From assembly GCA_035079385.1 (NCBI GenBank), contig JAVHKY010000003.1, positions 13,123,501-13,187,500 of the forward strand: 64,000 nt of DNA, in the 5' to 3' direction. Below, in pieces: positions 1-12,900 of the stretch; position 1 is the stretch's first letter, and every line of letters starts with the position of its first letter. The position numbers and the translations under genes were made by a program. Below the pieces are notes generated by a model. That model searched no databases. It was not told where the DNA came from and saw only the letters and a program-made list of their open reading frames with translations. This stretch comes from Aspidiotus rigidus. Its lineage: Eukaryota > Arthropoda > Insecta > Hemiptera > Diaspididae.

Positions 1-390
1 ATCAGAATAGTTCAATTATAGAATTGAGAAATTCACGTTATAATTGGTCATTAATTGTAAATTATTACCCCTGTGAAACTATTTAGTGTTCATGCACGTA
101 GAGTAGGTACTCATGAAGCTTCTCGTGCAGTGGCTAATTTCTCACAATTCTCATTCAATTTTGAAAATCCACAAAATCCTAAAAATTCCCACATCAACTT
201 TCCTCGTTTTCAAAGAGAAAATAAATGATTTGTTTTCCAATTTTTGTCAGGTTTTATTCGCATTTTAACGACATTAAGCGCACCATACTGAAATTAATTG
301 AACTATTCAACGCAGTACACCAGAGAAACGAAAAGAACAGGGGCTGTGCCGATTGACAGAAGAAACAAAGGCTTAGTGAATCGTTTTTTA
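1..390. other. Intergenic, no gene seen
   Basis: AT-rich sequence without a convincing reading frame or repeat. The recognisable Penelope-like element remnant begins at about 391. Confidence 0.5.
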
Positions 391-1175
391 CGCGATCCCC
401 ATCGGCTCTTCTCTTGGCTCGTTCATCGCTGACGTGTTTATGGCTAAATTCGAAGAAGAAACTTACGTGGTCTGTCTGTGGAATGACCCTCTTTCCCTCC
501 TTGATCAGGTCATTTCATTTCTGAGTAGCCTCTACCCCGCAATACAATTCGCCATTGAAATAGGAGGTGGAAAGATCAACATCTTCATCTCAGTATTTCC
601 ATTGAAAATGGCTTTTAGGAAAGCAACCAGCTCAGGTATGTCAATCCATGGCACTTCTTTCTGTCCCTGCTGCATAAATATGCTGCCTATAATTATTGGA
701 TCTACCGTCTAATCTCGATTTCCCTTCCCTCCTCGCTCCGCTTCCAATGAAGAGAGAATCAAAATTGATATTGAAAGTTCTACAAGAAAAAAAATCATGA
801 GGAGAGCCCTGGAGCCCATTACTTTCCTCCCCCTCTACGAGTGCCAAAAAGGACACATGGATTCGTATACCATATCTAGGGAAATTTTCTGATAAATTTT
901 CCCGTTCTTTAAAACCCCTCAATTTTCGCTCAGCGTTCTACACCACTTCTACTATTCAACGTCTCTTCCATAGACCGGAAGATCTGGTTCCGAAATTTGA
1001 AAGAAGGAATGTTTAAATAAGATCACTTGCCAAGGATGCTCAGCGTTTTACATTGATGAAACCGGCCGTCAAGTGAAGCTTCATATTCAAAAGCACTTTG
1101 AAGCTTGGGAAAAAGACTATCTTCAAAAATCCATTTTTGCTTCTCACTTACTTGAATCTGGTCACTGTGGCGGAT
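391..1175 (+). pseudogene. Decayed Penelope-like element (RT plus GIY-YIG)
   Basis: Conceptual translation, with frame changes, follows the better copy at 38.5-39.8 kb in collinear order. It begins with the RT motif IPIGSSLGSFIADVFM (about 392-442). Next comes the segment FLSSLYPAIQF...SIHGTSFCP (to about 670). A connecting stretch KRTWIRIPYLGKFS...FRSAFYTTSTIQ follows (about 850-960). Last is a GIY-YIG-like end with FYIDETGRQVK and FASHLLESGH (about 1040-1165). The residues that would hold the catalytic YVDD box are deleted: the frame runs from FEEETYVV straight into CLWNDP. Stops and frameshifts make it non-coding today. Penelope-like elements normally join a reverse transcriptase to a GIY-YIG endonuclease, which supports the family call. 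It is clearly older than the other Penelope copies in the window. Confidence 0.85.
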
Positions 1176-1993
1176 GACCCTACAAACACACTAAGCACGT
1201 GCTTCGGGCGGTAAATCGAGCGTAAAATGCTTAAGAAAATGATGAGTTATGCGTGTGAAGTAAAGAAAATTGAGAGATTCACTTTAAGAGAGCGGCATTT
1301 CGGAATGTACTTCGAAGCGGCAGAAGGGTTATTCTGCCACTTGAAAGGGAGAGCGAGAAGATCCTCCACTTCCTGCTGGTGGGTAGCGTTAGAGGCGATC
1401 GAAATTATCTGTTGAGGTTCTGCATCTTATAACGACGAGATTCTCGACTTGCACATTCCTGAAGATGATCTCACCAATCGTCTATACTCATCATCCTCTG
1501 TTCAGTTCTTGTTGTTCTGTTCTCCCTTTTTCATCTCTCATTTATTCTAAATGGCCAGTAGGTCGAGAGCACTTGCATTAAGCTTTATATTCAAGCATGT
1601 AACCAAGGGGGTGCAAGAGGGGGATCAGCTTCTCCTAGACCTAGAAGTAACACGAGTCCCCTCCCCCTAGCCAATGGTACAATCCTAATAAAAGGAAGAA
1701 TCATCACTACGGCTGGCCTCCCCCCCCCATTTTCATACAGCCCCCCCCCCCCCTACAAATGGACTCTGCCTACGGGCTTGTTTATATGTTTATGCGGTGT
1801 CTTAATGGAATAAAATATTCCTACTTCACTCTAACTTTTATAATGTATTGGTCTTGGTCGAGGAAGTTTATATTGACAGCTCATACTGTTCCAACGAATT
1901 CAATGGCAGGGTATAGTTAGCCCCTACTACTGCTTTCACGCATGATATTAATCGGACTTCTTGTTGGCCGGAGAGCCCATACCATTTCATCTT
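1176..1993. other. Intergenic with C-rich tracts
   Basis: No gene recognised. Two cytosine runs at about 1721-1753 flank a short spacer. The sequence just after the Penelope relic may be its decayed 3' end, but I cannot place a boundary. Confidence 0.4.
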
Positions 1994-2611
1994 TCAACAA
2001 GTTTGCTCTATTTGTTTCAATTTTATGGTTATCCAATCCCATGTCTTTTGTACAGTATCACACATCACTTTCGGCAGTTCATGATCGCTTATTTTGAGTT
2101 TCCCTTTTTGAAACTGTTCTAGAAAGGTTTCATGAATTCTAAACAATTTTCTATGATGTTTCTCCAGTCTTTCCAGTTCTTTGGGTTCACATTTGAGCGT
2201 CACAAACTATTTTGTTGCAAGAATGAACCACTTCTCATACAAACGATTTACAAAGCTTTTCTTTCTTTTTTATCACAGTTGCGTCAGCGGCAAGGCCCCT
2301 ATTTCTTTGTTCTTCTTCCGTTCTTCGTTGAATGGTTCAATCAGTTCTTTCAGGGTGCGGTTTAACGATTCAAAGAGTGAAATGAAGTTGATATATGTAA
2401 CGTACGGCAGCTCACTTTCTTGGATAGTTTTACGAAATGCAGTTAAGCAATTTTTCTTCCAAGCCACGTGCTGAGAAATATTGAAAGATGAATATGTGTG
2501 CAAGAGTAGTAGGTCTAGTACAAGAGCTATACTTACTACCCACGGACGATATTCCATGGTGAATTTATCCTGTTTCACGATAGTATCTTTCTTCTTTATG
2601 ATGTACGCCAA
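1994..2611 (-). pseudogene. Possible secreted-protein gene relic, broken frame
   Basis: Two minus-strand frames, 2611-2273 and 2203-1994, lie in the same phase, separated by TGA-TAA and later TAG. Between the stops the translation still looks protein-like (SFVNRLYEKWF). An ATG at 2557-2555 has a good context (ACCATGG). It opens MEYRPWVVSIALVLDLLLLHTYSS, shown here only as a hydrophobic stretch typical of a signal peptide. The downstream part is charged and probably helical (ELERLEKHHRKLFRIHETFL). A GTAAGT lies close to the ATG, so an intron is also possible. I do not recognise the family. It may be a decayed secreted-protein gene, a mis-read intron-containing gene, or chance. Confidence 0.3.
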
Positions 2612-4819
2612 CTAACCTTAATTGAAGTTCAAAGTTTCATACGATTCTGGTTTGGTGTCCTTGTCATGTAAGGTTGATACAGTTGCGATATAAAGACGGA
2701 GACTCACCGAAATCATAGACAGGTTGAGCTGTCGATTGGTATTTTGTCCTTCCAAGTACTTAGGGGACCGGATGGACCAGCTGACTGGGATAGCTTTGAA
2801 TTACCCGGAATAGATCAAGGACCAACCAATTCCCCTGCTATGATAATTCTTTCTTTGTTTCACTGATGAAGTCTTACAAGTGCCTCCGTTAGTTCGGTCT
2901 GATTTTCAACACGCAGCAAAATTAGGTACCGCTTTTTTTAGGATCGGCTCGCGTCGAAAGCCGACACTATTAAAATCACTTTTTTCTTCTGCTGATTTCT
3001 TCGTCTCAGTTAAAACGCTGACGTCACGGTGATTACACAGACCTGGTGGCCATCAGTGTAGAGGTCGTGGTATCCATACCCTGTACAAACTGGACTATAA
3101 TTCTGTTGGGGTCAGCTTGTGTTCATGTTTATCCAAACCTCAAACAATTAATTGAACCATCTGTTCACCCGAGAAAATTTTAGATCATTCATTTTGTTAC
3201 GATCCAATTTTTCCTTACTTTTCCTCCCAACGCCAGCTCAGTTCGTACGGAAAGCTGAATCAAGTGTCCAAGAAAATTAAACTTCAACTATTCGCCCGGT
3301 TTCTTGTAGATATTTAAGCGCGAAGCAGTGCAAAATTTTCGACAATTATAACTGATATTTTAACTGAGAGAAAAATTTTACCGATCAATGAGACAATCTC
3401 TGCGGGAATTTACGTGCATAAAAAACCTTGCCGATAAATTTGAATGAAAAAAAAATTCAAGACTCGAACATTTTATTTGTATGAATTGTACCAAAAAAAA
3501 AAAAAAAAAAAATGCCCCCTCGAAAATCTGGGTACTTACGTTTTCAACTACCCACATCTACCTCACCTTATTCTTGTTTTTTCAAATTGGCCATCAGCCA
3601 TCTTAGCGTGAGAATTTCATGCAGATTTGGCCCGCGAGTTTCTTCGTAATGATTGCGTGGATCGAGAAAATCAAGTGTTTAAGTTATCTGTTCGACAGAA
3701 ATCTGCGATTAGTTTCAAATACAGCACATTGATATTTCGGTTCGTGTTTTTTCATCAACGGCGGCGTTCGTACAGCAAAAGAGGATCTAGATTGGATGCT
3801 GCACACTTGTACACGCGAAATTGGGCGAACGTTCAAACTTTTTTTAATTGCATATTTATGATGTAAGGAAAAAAATTAATGGCAGATCATTATTTCGTTG
3901 ATGATTTGCTGCCTTACTAGCATATGCAAATTCTCGAGATAAGAAATTTAACGGTACCTACAGTAAATAATGACTAAATACATCCGAACGGAAGTTCAAA
4001 AGAAATTGGATACAAAAATTGGAATATTGTCTATAGGTATATTGATTACTATCTGCGAGATCATGGCATACATTTTTTACAGCTTGCGTTAGTAATTTGA
4101 CGAGAAGCGCAAGTAAAAGAGTTTTGAAAGTGTGACCTCTGTAGTAATTGCAGATGATTAAAGATGATAGACTCGTATTAAATTTCAATCTTTACCATCA
4201 TCGGGTAGTTGGCATAAAACATCTCAGCCTATACCGAAGATGCATAAAAAATTTTCCTGAGCTTTGAACGCCATTTATTTTGTATAATTACTCAGGTGTG
4301 AGTGATTATACAAGATCAAATAGATCGACTAGCGATTTTAAAAAATCTGCCTATAAATCGTTTTCAAAACTTCTTCCTAATCACTTCTTCATAAAATGAA
4401 TATCAAATGGTTTTTCAAAGTAAGAACAGATTGAGAAATGAATTATTCAAATCTCTGAGAACAAAATACTTACAGTGCAATAAAAGTGGTTGTACCTACT
4501 TGGGAGATAAGATCATTTTTCAAAAATTATAAATTTCAAAGATAAAATTTATAACTTTTTAGTCTCAAAGGCTTAATAGCAATATTATTATGTTTTGACC
4601 CATACCCGTAAATTGATAGTTGTAAATATTTATTCTTTGGTCAAAGTTCCTTAGAAATTATCAGGACTTCAACAACATTGTAGTGTGTATGGGCGGCTTT
4701 TTTAGCGACAATTTCTATCCTCCAATCAATACAAACCTGATTCTCTGCCCACATATAGAGCCGTTTGTACCAATTATAATTAATCTGAGTTTCAAGCAGA
4801 TCCCATAACTGATCACTCT
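2612..4819. other. Intergenic, no gene seen
   Basis: No coding region recognised on either strand. It contains an A-homopolymer at about 3493-3511 and otherwise ordinary AT-rich sequence. I looked here without success for the missing 5' exons of the CAP gene. Confidence 0.4.
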
Positions 4820-5036
4820 GATAGGGCTTTTCCATGTCGGCGCTTTGCATACGTATTCTCCTGCGTGTTATCGATTTGGTAGTATTTCTAACATTGCTCT
4901 TATGGGTGTTGCTGGATTGCATACTCATTTTCATTGTGGAGTAGTTTGCCATATGAGCAATGTTGGAAATACTACCATTTCGGTAACACTTAGGAGAATA
5001 CGTATGCAATGCACCGACATGGAAAAGCCCTATAGG
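4820..5036. repeat. Long imperfect hairpin (foldback/MITE-like)
   Basis: About 80 bases at 4820-4902 are the near reverse complement of 4951-5036, around a ~50-base loop. Both arms share GGCTTTTCCATGTCGG (or its complement), a block around ATACGTATTCTCC, and AGTATTTC..ACATTGCTC. Open frames on both strands here are by-products of the symmetry. It sits about 0.5 kb upstream of the first recognised CAP exon. A degraded miniature foldback element is the simplest explanation. Confidence 0.75.
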
Positions 5037-5561
5037 AGGAATCAGAAGAAAAGAGAAGGGGAAATACAAATTACAAAAATAGTGAAGAAAACAAGCGTGG
5101 AAATCTTCCTGGCTGAAGAGAGAAAGAGAAAGAGAGACGATCACCCTTCCCAATTTGGATCCGTTTTTGGCGACCCTGCTAAGCCGTTCAACTAATTGTA
5201 ATTAGCTAATTGAGGACTTATAATTAGCGAATATGTGAATACCCTTTTTTTTCTTCTTTTTGTTTGCGTGTCGTGTCTTATTTCCAAAAAATTCTTGGTC
5301 CCCCTCCGAATTCCTAGATAGTCGACCGCTGATCGAGGTCCCTGGAAGAGAGCCAAAAAAGTATTTGGAATTAATAATTTCTCAAGGATATATTCCAACC
5401 AAAAAATCAATCATCGGTGCTCAATTATCCTATACATGTACATTGAATAAATTATCATTAGTACATGCTGAGCTTCAAAAGAATATTTCAAGAGCATTGA
5501 ACTTTGATTGATAATAATATATTGTATACTAACAAAATCTTGTCTCTTTTACTGATTACAG

Positions 5562-8500
5562 GTAGATTCTTCGTCGGACAGAACATAGCTACAACTTGGT
5601 CAACGTGGGAACGAAGCCCAGAACCAGATTTTTCAACTCAAATAAAAGCCTGGTTCGACGAAGTTGGTATTTATTCTTTTAGTGCTGGTTTTACTCATGC
5701 TACCGGCCATTATTCACAGGTATTTCCTACTCAATTTTAAAAAAATAATAAAGTCTTTAAATTGAACCTTAAGTCGATGATTATGAAAATGGCTGTCCTT
5801 CTTGATGACCTTACAGTCTCCTTAGTAGCCTCCTCTAGAGTAAAACCTCGTATGTCTATTTTTCTTAATATTTTCACCAGTGGTGTAACCCCTGATTCAA
5901 GGAGGGAAATGGGAAAATGCTCTTTTTTACCTAAATTTTACACTACAAACTTGTTCAGATGAGAGACGGAGTTAAAGAGGTGCCTCCCAGCTACGTCACT
6001 GATTTATACCTCGGTTGAGATTCACAAACTACTCATCCTATAACTTCATTAGATTGACTTTAACCCCTAGTCTAATATCATAGTGTGCACTAAAACTTGA
6101 CTGATTCTAGTCAGCATACCTCATCGACCAGTGGATAGCCCAAGTCTGCAGAGTCTTAGCATAGCCCATGTCTTTGTGAGAGTTAAGACTCGTGCATTTA
6201 TGATTGCTCTATAGAGCCTTTAATTAAATAATACTTACCCATTGGCTCAGAACTCAATATTTTTCAAAGTTTCTAAAAAAGGTCGAGTCCACGTCTATCT
6301 TATGACGTCATCAGAGAGTTGAAAATCTTGGCCACAAAACCCCTACTTCACACTTCCCGCCAATCGACACTGTCAAATGTTTAGAAGAATAATTATGGAG
6401 ATGGAATAAAACATAAATACTTAATTGCTCATTCTTATTTTTCAGATGGTTTGGGGAGATACGTATTTAATTGGTTGCGGTTACACATACTACTATGATG
6501 GATACAGATACCAAAAAATATACGTTTGCAATTACGGACCTGGGTATGTATAAGATTTTTCAAATTCTATTTTATAGTCATGACCTCCAAACTTTTAGGG
6601 CTCTATGGGAAGGTGTATGTTGAGTCTCGTATGTTCAGGATGAGAATACTAAGGCGTAGTACCTCGAATGTGTAGAACTGAGTTCAACAGAGAGAGAAGA
6701 TTCATAAAAAAAGAGAGTTGACAGCGAGAATGTTGCTGTTGTTGTAACATCAGTATTGACAGGTTGAACAGTCAATATCTTGAAGTTTCAGGAATTGATT
6801 AGGATATAGAATATATTGCAGCCAAAAATTTCAGCTTCGGCTCTGGCCTTTTGGAAAGATTCAGCTGGTCAGTGTTGAAAATGTGAGTTCAAATGAAACA
6901 ATTATACTGCCATGTTAAGGAAAACGCTCTCATCTCAAAATCATCGATCTGGAAAAACAGCATTGTTTTCCATTTTGCATAGTTCTTGTTCCCTGTTCTG
7001 TGGTTGTGGATGATGAGTCCTTCTTTCTTAACACGGCAGTATAGGAGAACCGGGGTTCTGTTATATCTGTGGAAGATACCTTCTCTCTACTTTGTGTTCG
7101 TCTCTATTGGATGGCTGTACTGCAGGCTTCTACGCTGAACGACTCAACAGCTGTACTGAACCAAAACCTTTGGACCATAATTATGATAAATGGGAACATT
7201 TACCTCCACGTCACCAGTGTCAAATCCGTTGAAAATTGCACGCAAAAAGTATGCTATCTGCTTGCTGATAATTTTCTTATTCTTTATGATTACTCTGTTT
7301 TACATGCGATATCCCTCAAGAAATAATGGTGTTTCACAAAATTGATCGATCTTTCCAATATGGGTTACAAATAAGGAACTGAAGGTTCATTTCCATCATT
7401 ACGTATGAGGGATCTTAATTCGCGAAAACAAACCCTCGGTTCCTCATTTGTGGCTCATTATCTAAATATTGATCAATTTCTAGAAGGTTAATTTTTCTTA
7501 AGGGAATTTGCGTCTTAAACAAAAATGAACAGAATATGAAGGAAATTCAGCACCTTTGACATTAGTGGTGAACGCTTCCATAGATTGGTGATGCAGAGTA
7601 CCCATCACAAACAGCCGACAGCCGAATTCTGCCGAATTTCTACAGTTATAAAAACAGAGTAGAACACCAGCTTTATCTCTTCCTGAGCCAAGAGCAAGAG
7701 CTAAATTTTTCAGCTTTTCTAATTTTTTGCAAAATAAAAAAATGCACTCGTGAAGGCCTCCTATATTGCAACGGCTATAAACGTCATTTTACATAGGCTA
7801 TCGGCGGTCTATGTACTTATGGTCCAAGCCGGAAACAATCTTTCTCTGCTTTGTTAATTATCTGGCAAAGCCAGTTTGGTCTAGACAGTGGAGCTGTTGA
7901 ACTTATAATTTGAAGGCCCAAGCAATAGTGCATTTTCCCGTTTTGCAGGAACTAGGAAAGCTGAAAGGAAGCTGAAAAAATTTTGCCTATTTTGCCTTTT
8001 GACTTACATAGGTTTGAATAAAAGTGCAGCAGTAAAAAAGCTGAATTCCATTTTCAGCTGGCCGCAATACTCTGGTCACCATTTTTTACTTTATGGCCTT
8101 ACGTAAAGTAGGCCGTTGCTCAACTCCTGTGTTTACTTATTGGTGACTTGGTGAGAAGGTTAGTGAAGAGCCAGTGTTGCCGTGTACGTGATAAGAAGAT
8201 CAAGTGTGGTTCCCATATACTAATAGGAGGTCAATGAATGACAGTTAAACGTAATCATTTTTTAATTCCTCTTCTTGACTATAAATATTGATATCATTTT
8301 TCATATGTTACAGGGGTAATGTTCATGGAAAGTATCCCTACTATCCTGGTCATCCTTCCTGTTACGAAAACGGTATGATTGGTTCCTCGAAGTATTATGG
8401 CCTTTGTGGTAAGTATTGTTGATACCTATATTGTTTCCAATTTTCCGTCATAGAAAATTGTTTAATAATCTTGGTCACGTTATTGTAGATTCGTATAGAA

Positions 8501-8739
8501 CTTACTATCCAGATTACCAATGCACAAGATACAGACGAGATACCAAAATGGATGAAGGAGACTTAAGGAATCCAATCAAAGAGATACCCAGAATCGACAA
8601 ACAGAAGCCTAAAAAAAACGGAGCTAAAACGAAACCTAAACAAATGCCAAAGTCAAAACCTTCGAAATCTTCAAAAAAGATGAATTTTTTAGCGCAAACA
8701 AATCTTAAAATGTCGGTCAAATCGTCATCTAAACAGTGA
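5562..8739 (+). CDS. CAP-superfamily (antigen 5/SCP-like) protein, 3' exons
   Basis: Four exons join with consistent phases: 5562-5719, 6446-6543, 8314-8408 and 8489-8739 (stop TGA). All junctions are AG/GT. The encoded part starts inside the CAP domain (GRFFVGQNIATTWSTW). It carries the first family signature across the exon 1-2 junction (GHYSQMVWGDT) and the second signature (IYVCNYGPGGNV) across the exon 2-3 junction. Conserved cysteines follow (PSCYENG, YGLCD). CAP proteins of this type are secreted; in insects they include venom-allergen-5-like and salivary proteins. The last exon adds a ~70-residue tail rich in lysine, proline and serine (KPKKNGAKTKPKQMPKSK), longer and more basic than usual. 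The first exon enters in phase 1, so at least one upstream exon with the signal peptide and N-terminal CAP helix is missing; I could not find it within 1-5561. A possible ATTAAA poly(A) signal lies at about 8937. Family call is firm; specific function is unknown. Confidence 0.9.
6904..7046. repeat. Short terminal-inverted-repeat element in CAP intron
   Basis: ATACTGCCATGTTAAG near 6904-6922 is matched in reverse complement by CTTAACACGGCAGTAT near 7027-7042. The inner arms also pair (CTCATC / GATGAG). The whole is ~140 bp in the large intron between CAP exons 2 and 3. It is probably a degenerate MITE. Confidence 0.6.
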
Positions 8740-9901
8740 AGGGGGACGCACACAAATGTACTCGCATTCAACTACCTATTTTTGTGATTCAAAATTTCTA
8801 GTCCATTTTTAAAGTGCCTAATGTATTATGTACGTATTTTTTAAGAGTTGATTTGTAATCTATAATGTAAATTCCGAGTTTATTTACGATGGATTTTTTT
8901 CTTTCTTCCTTTGTACCTATCTTTATTGTTATTTATATTAAATGTAACTGACGTAAGTAATATAAAACTGTACGTTAGAAAGTGTCGTATTCTACTTAGC
9001 TACACTCAGCAAATACGAAACAAAGAACTTTTCATTAAGAGCTCATCCGACTATGTTTGGAAAAGTCGGAATAAGCGCCGTTGACAACAACGAATACAAA
9101 AGAGCCTCTTATGTGTCTTGAATAAATATGGGTTCTTTGTTACGTATAGTGTTTTTATAAATATGGTAATAGATGAGAAGAAAGATAGCCCACTTCAAAA
9201 AAAAAAAAAAATGTGAGGAAAATTCTACCCATCTTGACAAAACACCTTTCAAAATAATTACCACGCCTTATTCTCACTATGGAAAGAACAACACCATGCG
9301 AACACTGAGAAAATAATTTATTCATGTAAATGCAGACGCTTTGACAAGAGGAACAGAAATACTAACATAAGTTATTGATCTATTAATGATATTCGGAGGG
9401 AACAAAAAAAGTAAAATATAATAATGAAAAACAAATAATAGGACACTATACATTACATGCAAAAAAAAAGAAAAAAATAAATAAGTAAATTGAAGAAAAC
9501 ACTTATTTATTCGATATCATAATTGATACCAGTAGCAAAGTTTTTTTCTCCATTTTATTTTTCATCGAAAAATCTGAAGCCCCGAACCATATTCAAAAAG
9601 TATTAAAATTGACGCATATTTTAAGGGATTCTTTTTTTCAAATTAAAAAAAAATGTATTTCTCATCTAAGATAGAGTTACAGCACTCTGTCTCGACGTCT
9701 TCTTGTAATTCGATGTTTCAATAGTGGTCGAAATGCAGAACGGTAAGTACGAAAAGAAAAGTTGAATGCAAAATATACGATTTTCACATTCTGAAAACAC
9801 AACTGAAACAAATATAAACCGTACCTAGTTATAATGTTTGAATTTTTACAATACTAGTCACGTAGTTATTTTACCTTATTTCCAAAAAGAAAGTTTTCAC
9901 T
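8740..9901. other. Shared 3' region of two convergent genes
   Basis: This stretch separates the stop of the CAP gene (plus) from the stop of the CRF-binding protein gene (minus), so it should hold both 3' untranslated regions. Possible plus-strand poly(A) signals are ATTAAA at about 8937 and AATAAA at about 9121. No further gene is seen. Confidence 0.5.
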
Positions 9902-12900
9902 TTATTTACTCGTCGCACTCGGGCAAAGAACTCCGGACTCGCCTCTTTCTTCAGCTTTTACCTTGTCGATAGAGAGCGTAACTATATTATTCGTATTACC
10001 GCTGGACACTAATCGAATTCTTGTTACTCCGCAAAATATTGCATCTATTACATTACCTAGAAAAGCGACGATGAATAGAATTAAAACCGAACCTCAATTG
10101 AGTCCGACACGTGTTACAAAATTAATAACGGCTATGAAAAGAGTTCGTGATTGTCGAGAGTTCCATTTTTAAATGTCCGATGAAAGTACGAAGCTTGAGT
10201 TTCTATACAATCTGATTATAATCTTCTGGAAATCGGTATAAATAACTCACCCGGTATAGAATCGACACCACAAATCGAATCTTCAATGACTGAGTACTGG
10301 CCGAGATCCATCCCTCCTCCAATTTGGACGTAATCCGTGAGTCCATTTTGGTCGCACTGATGAAAATATTACAAAGAAAGGACCTTCATCATTCAAATGC
10401 TCAAAACCATTATAATTATTATTAATACTTGTTATGAAAAGGGATTATACTCAGTTGAGTGAATTAACTCTATTATTAATTCTTGTTCTTAACCCTTAGA
10501 TAATTCTGATGAAAATAACTCCTACGAGGTTTGGCCTATAATAGGCTTATACTTAATTGCCTCATTCTACTAGGTTTCAGGGAACCCTATAGTTGATACA
10601 AAAATCTGTGGGCTGGCCTGGCTAAGCGTTTTTAGTAACAGGTCTATTTTGTAGCTAGATCTATACCAGGCTTACCTCAGACCTATTCAAGGAAACTAGG
10701 AGAGCTAGTTTTGCTATGTAGTACGAAGCCTTTATACTGTCCTTATATTGGAGAATTAGACCTATACTAAACCTAAACTAGGTGCCCAAGCTCGTAGTGA
10801 GTTTTTCAGCTTAACACATAGTACACGAGACTCATATCAGGCTCCCGAAAGCCTCTTGACCCACCATGCAGTGAGTGTATTAGACTTTTAATAAGTTCCA
10901 GAGACCCACTCAGCCTGATACAGCGGAACTTCTCTATTTAAAAATCCTCAACTATAACGAACTTTCGAAGAAAAATTTCTATACAAAGAACTTTTTTTAG
11001 TATGCAAGTCACATTGGTAATAGCTGATGCATGAAGATAACGAGCTAGGCTTATCATATTATTCTTCAAATAAATCTGCCTCATTTGTTCTCTGCAAGAA
11101 CTTTTGAAATAAGGTGGAGTAAAGTCCGAGAATTTATTTTTTTTCTATATTAATGAGTCGTGTGGCTCTACACAAAATTTTAAAACGTTAATCCTCGACT
11201 TCTTCCTATACCCTGGAAAAAATACGATGAAGGGTTTTATCTGTCTGTTAGGATCGGGCTGTTTATAACAATAAATTTAAATTTAAACAAAAAGGTACGA
11301 ATGAATGAAAACATTCCAAATAACGTTACAAAAGAACGTACATTCTTGAATTATAAAAAAACCTCAGGAACAAAAAATATCTCTCAAAGTTAATTTAGAA
11401 ACAATCGTGTAGGCCTAGCCTTTCTTCCTTTTCTTTCTCTCATAAAAAAAAAAAAAAAAATCCCACGATCAAAAATAACCAATTATTTTCGCAACGATGA
11501 TATTGTTTGAACAGAATATTTTTTTTCTCTCAATCGTCAGCCCCCTCAGTCGAGTGATTCGGGCTTTCTGGTAAATTTTAAGTAGGTAAGGAAAAATATC
11601 GCTTTTTTTTAAAAAAGAGAAAAAGAAAACAGAATTAGAAAAAAAATCTTATAAAAAAAGCACGTACAAAACGCCAATAAAAAATGGTAACGTGATACTT
11701 ACGTTATGGAAAGTCCCGGTCTCCGTATATCTGTTCTTTTCGTTGTTATTTATTCCAACTGTTAAGGATAAAATGTGGATTTTGGCCGGATTCATGGCGA
11801 GAAGACTACAGTTACATCGTTTGCCATAGTTACGTAATGTGTAGACGTACCTTGCACTGTCTACAAGAATGTTACAAGCTGAACAGAACAAAAAGAAAAA
11901 AAATATAAATAAAAAGTTGAGAATACGTATCAACTCCCTCAAAGATAGATTTTGAATTTAGGTCTTGAAAAGAAAGTTTCTGTTTTCTCGATAGAAAGTC
12001 GCGGGATATTACTCGAAAAAAAGACGACTGAAATTTTCAAACTAATTTTCTGTGATGAATTCGTACTATCCCATGTACGGTACGTATTTTTCTCGACCTA
12101 CGAAACTCTTCAGAACATTATCGTCGATATAAATGTGCTGTGTGGGCTTATGACGGAATGTGTATACGATTGAAATTTTTCATCCAGGATTCGATATAGG
12201 TAGCTTAACACTCCAACGATTCGGAAACTGTACATTGATAAATTGATAATTTCATACATGAGGAGAACTAGAAATTAGATTTTGAAATCACGCATCTTTT
12301 TTTCTTTTTTTCTTTTTTTTTGCTTTCTCCGTTGCACGGATTGCTTTTAATCACGTGCCGAATAAGATTTTTTACTTTTTTTCTAACCCTATCCCAGTAC
12401 AGTTAAAATAGGTAGCTACTTGGGTACGCTGACGCAGCATGTCCAAAGGTTACAAAGTAAATTATTACTATTTATAAACTTACGAGTCGGATTTTTTCGC
12501 GTTGTAAAGTAAAAACTAAAGCCTCTGCCATTTTCCGGGACTTGATATCGTATGAGAGCTGCATTTTGAGATGACTCTAGCACTTCTTTAACTCGCTTCT
12601 TACCACAGTATTCACGAATTCGATCTTTCTCTAATCTGCCATAATCCTCGTCATTCGGAAAATACGCGCCGTTCAGTTCCCAGCCGTCAACAAACTGCAA
12701 ATTAAAAATTCGTCAACACACATAAAAATAAAAAGAAGAAGAGCGGGGAAGAAGGAAATAATAAAACGCCTACCGAAGGCCTAGGTATTACAAAATAAAA
12801 TAGGAGTAAGGAAAATGTTAGCTTGCTCTTTGAACTCTAGGTATACGAAATTATGATAAAAGCTTTCAACAAGCAATGAAAATTAGATTTGTAAAATTTT

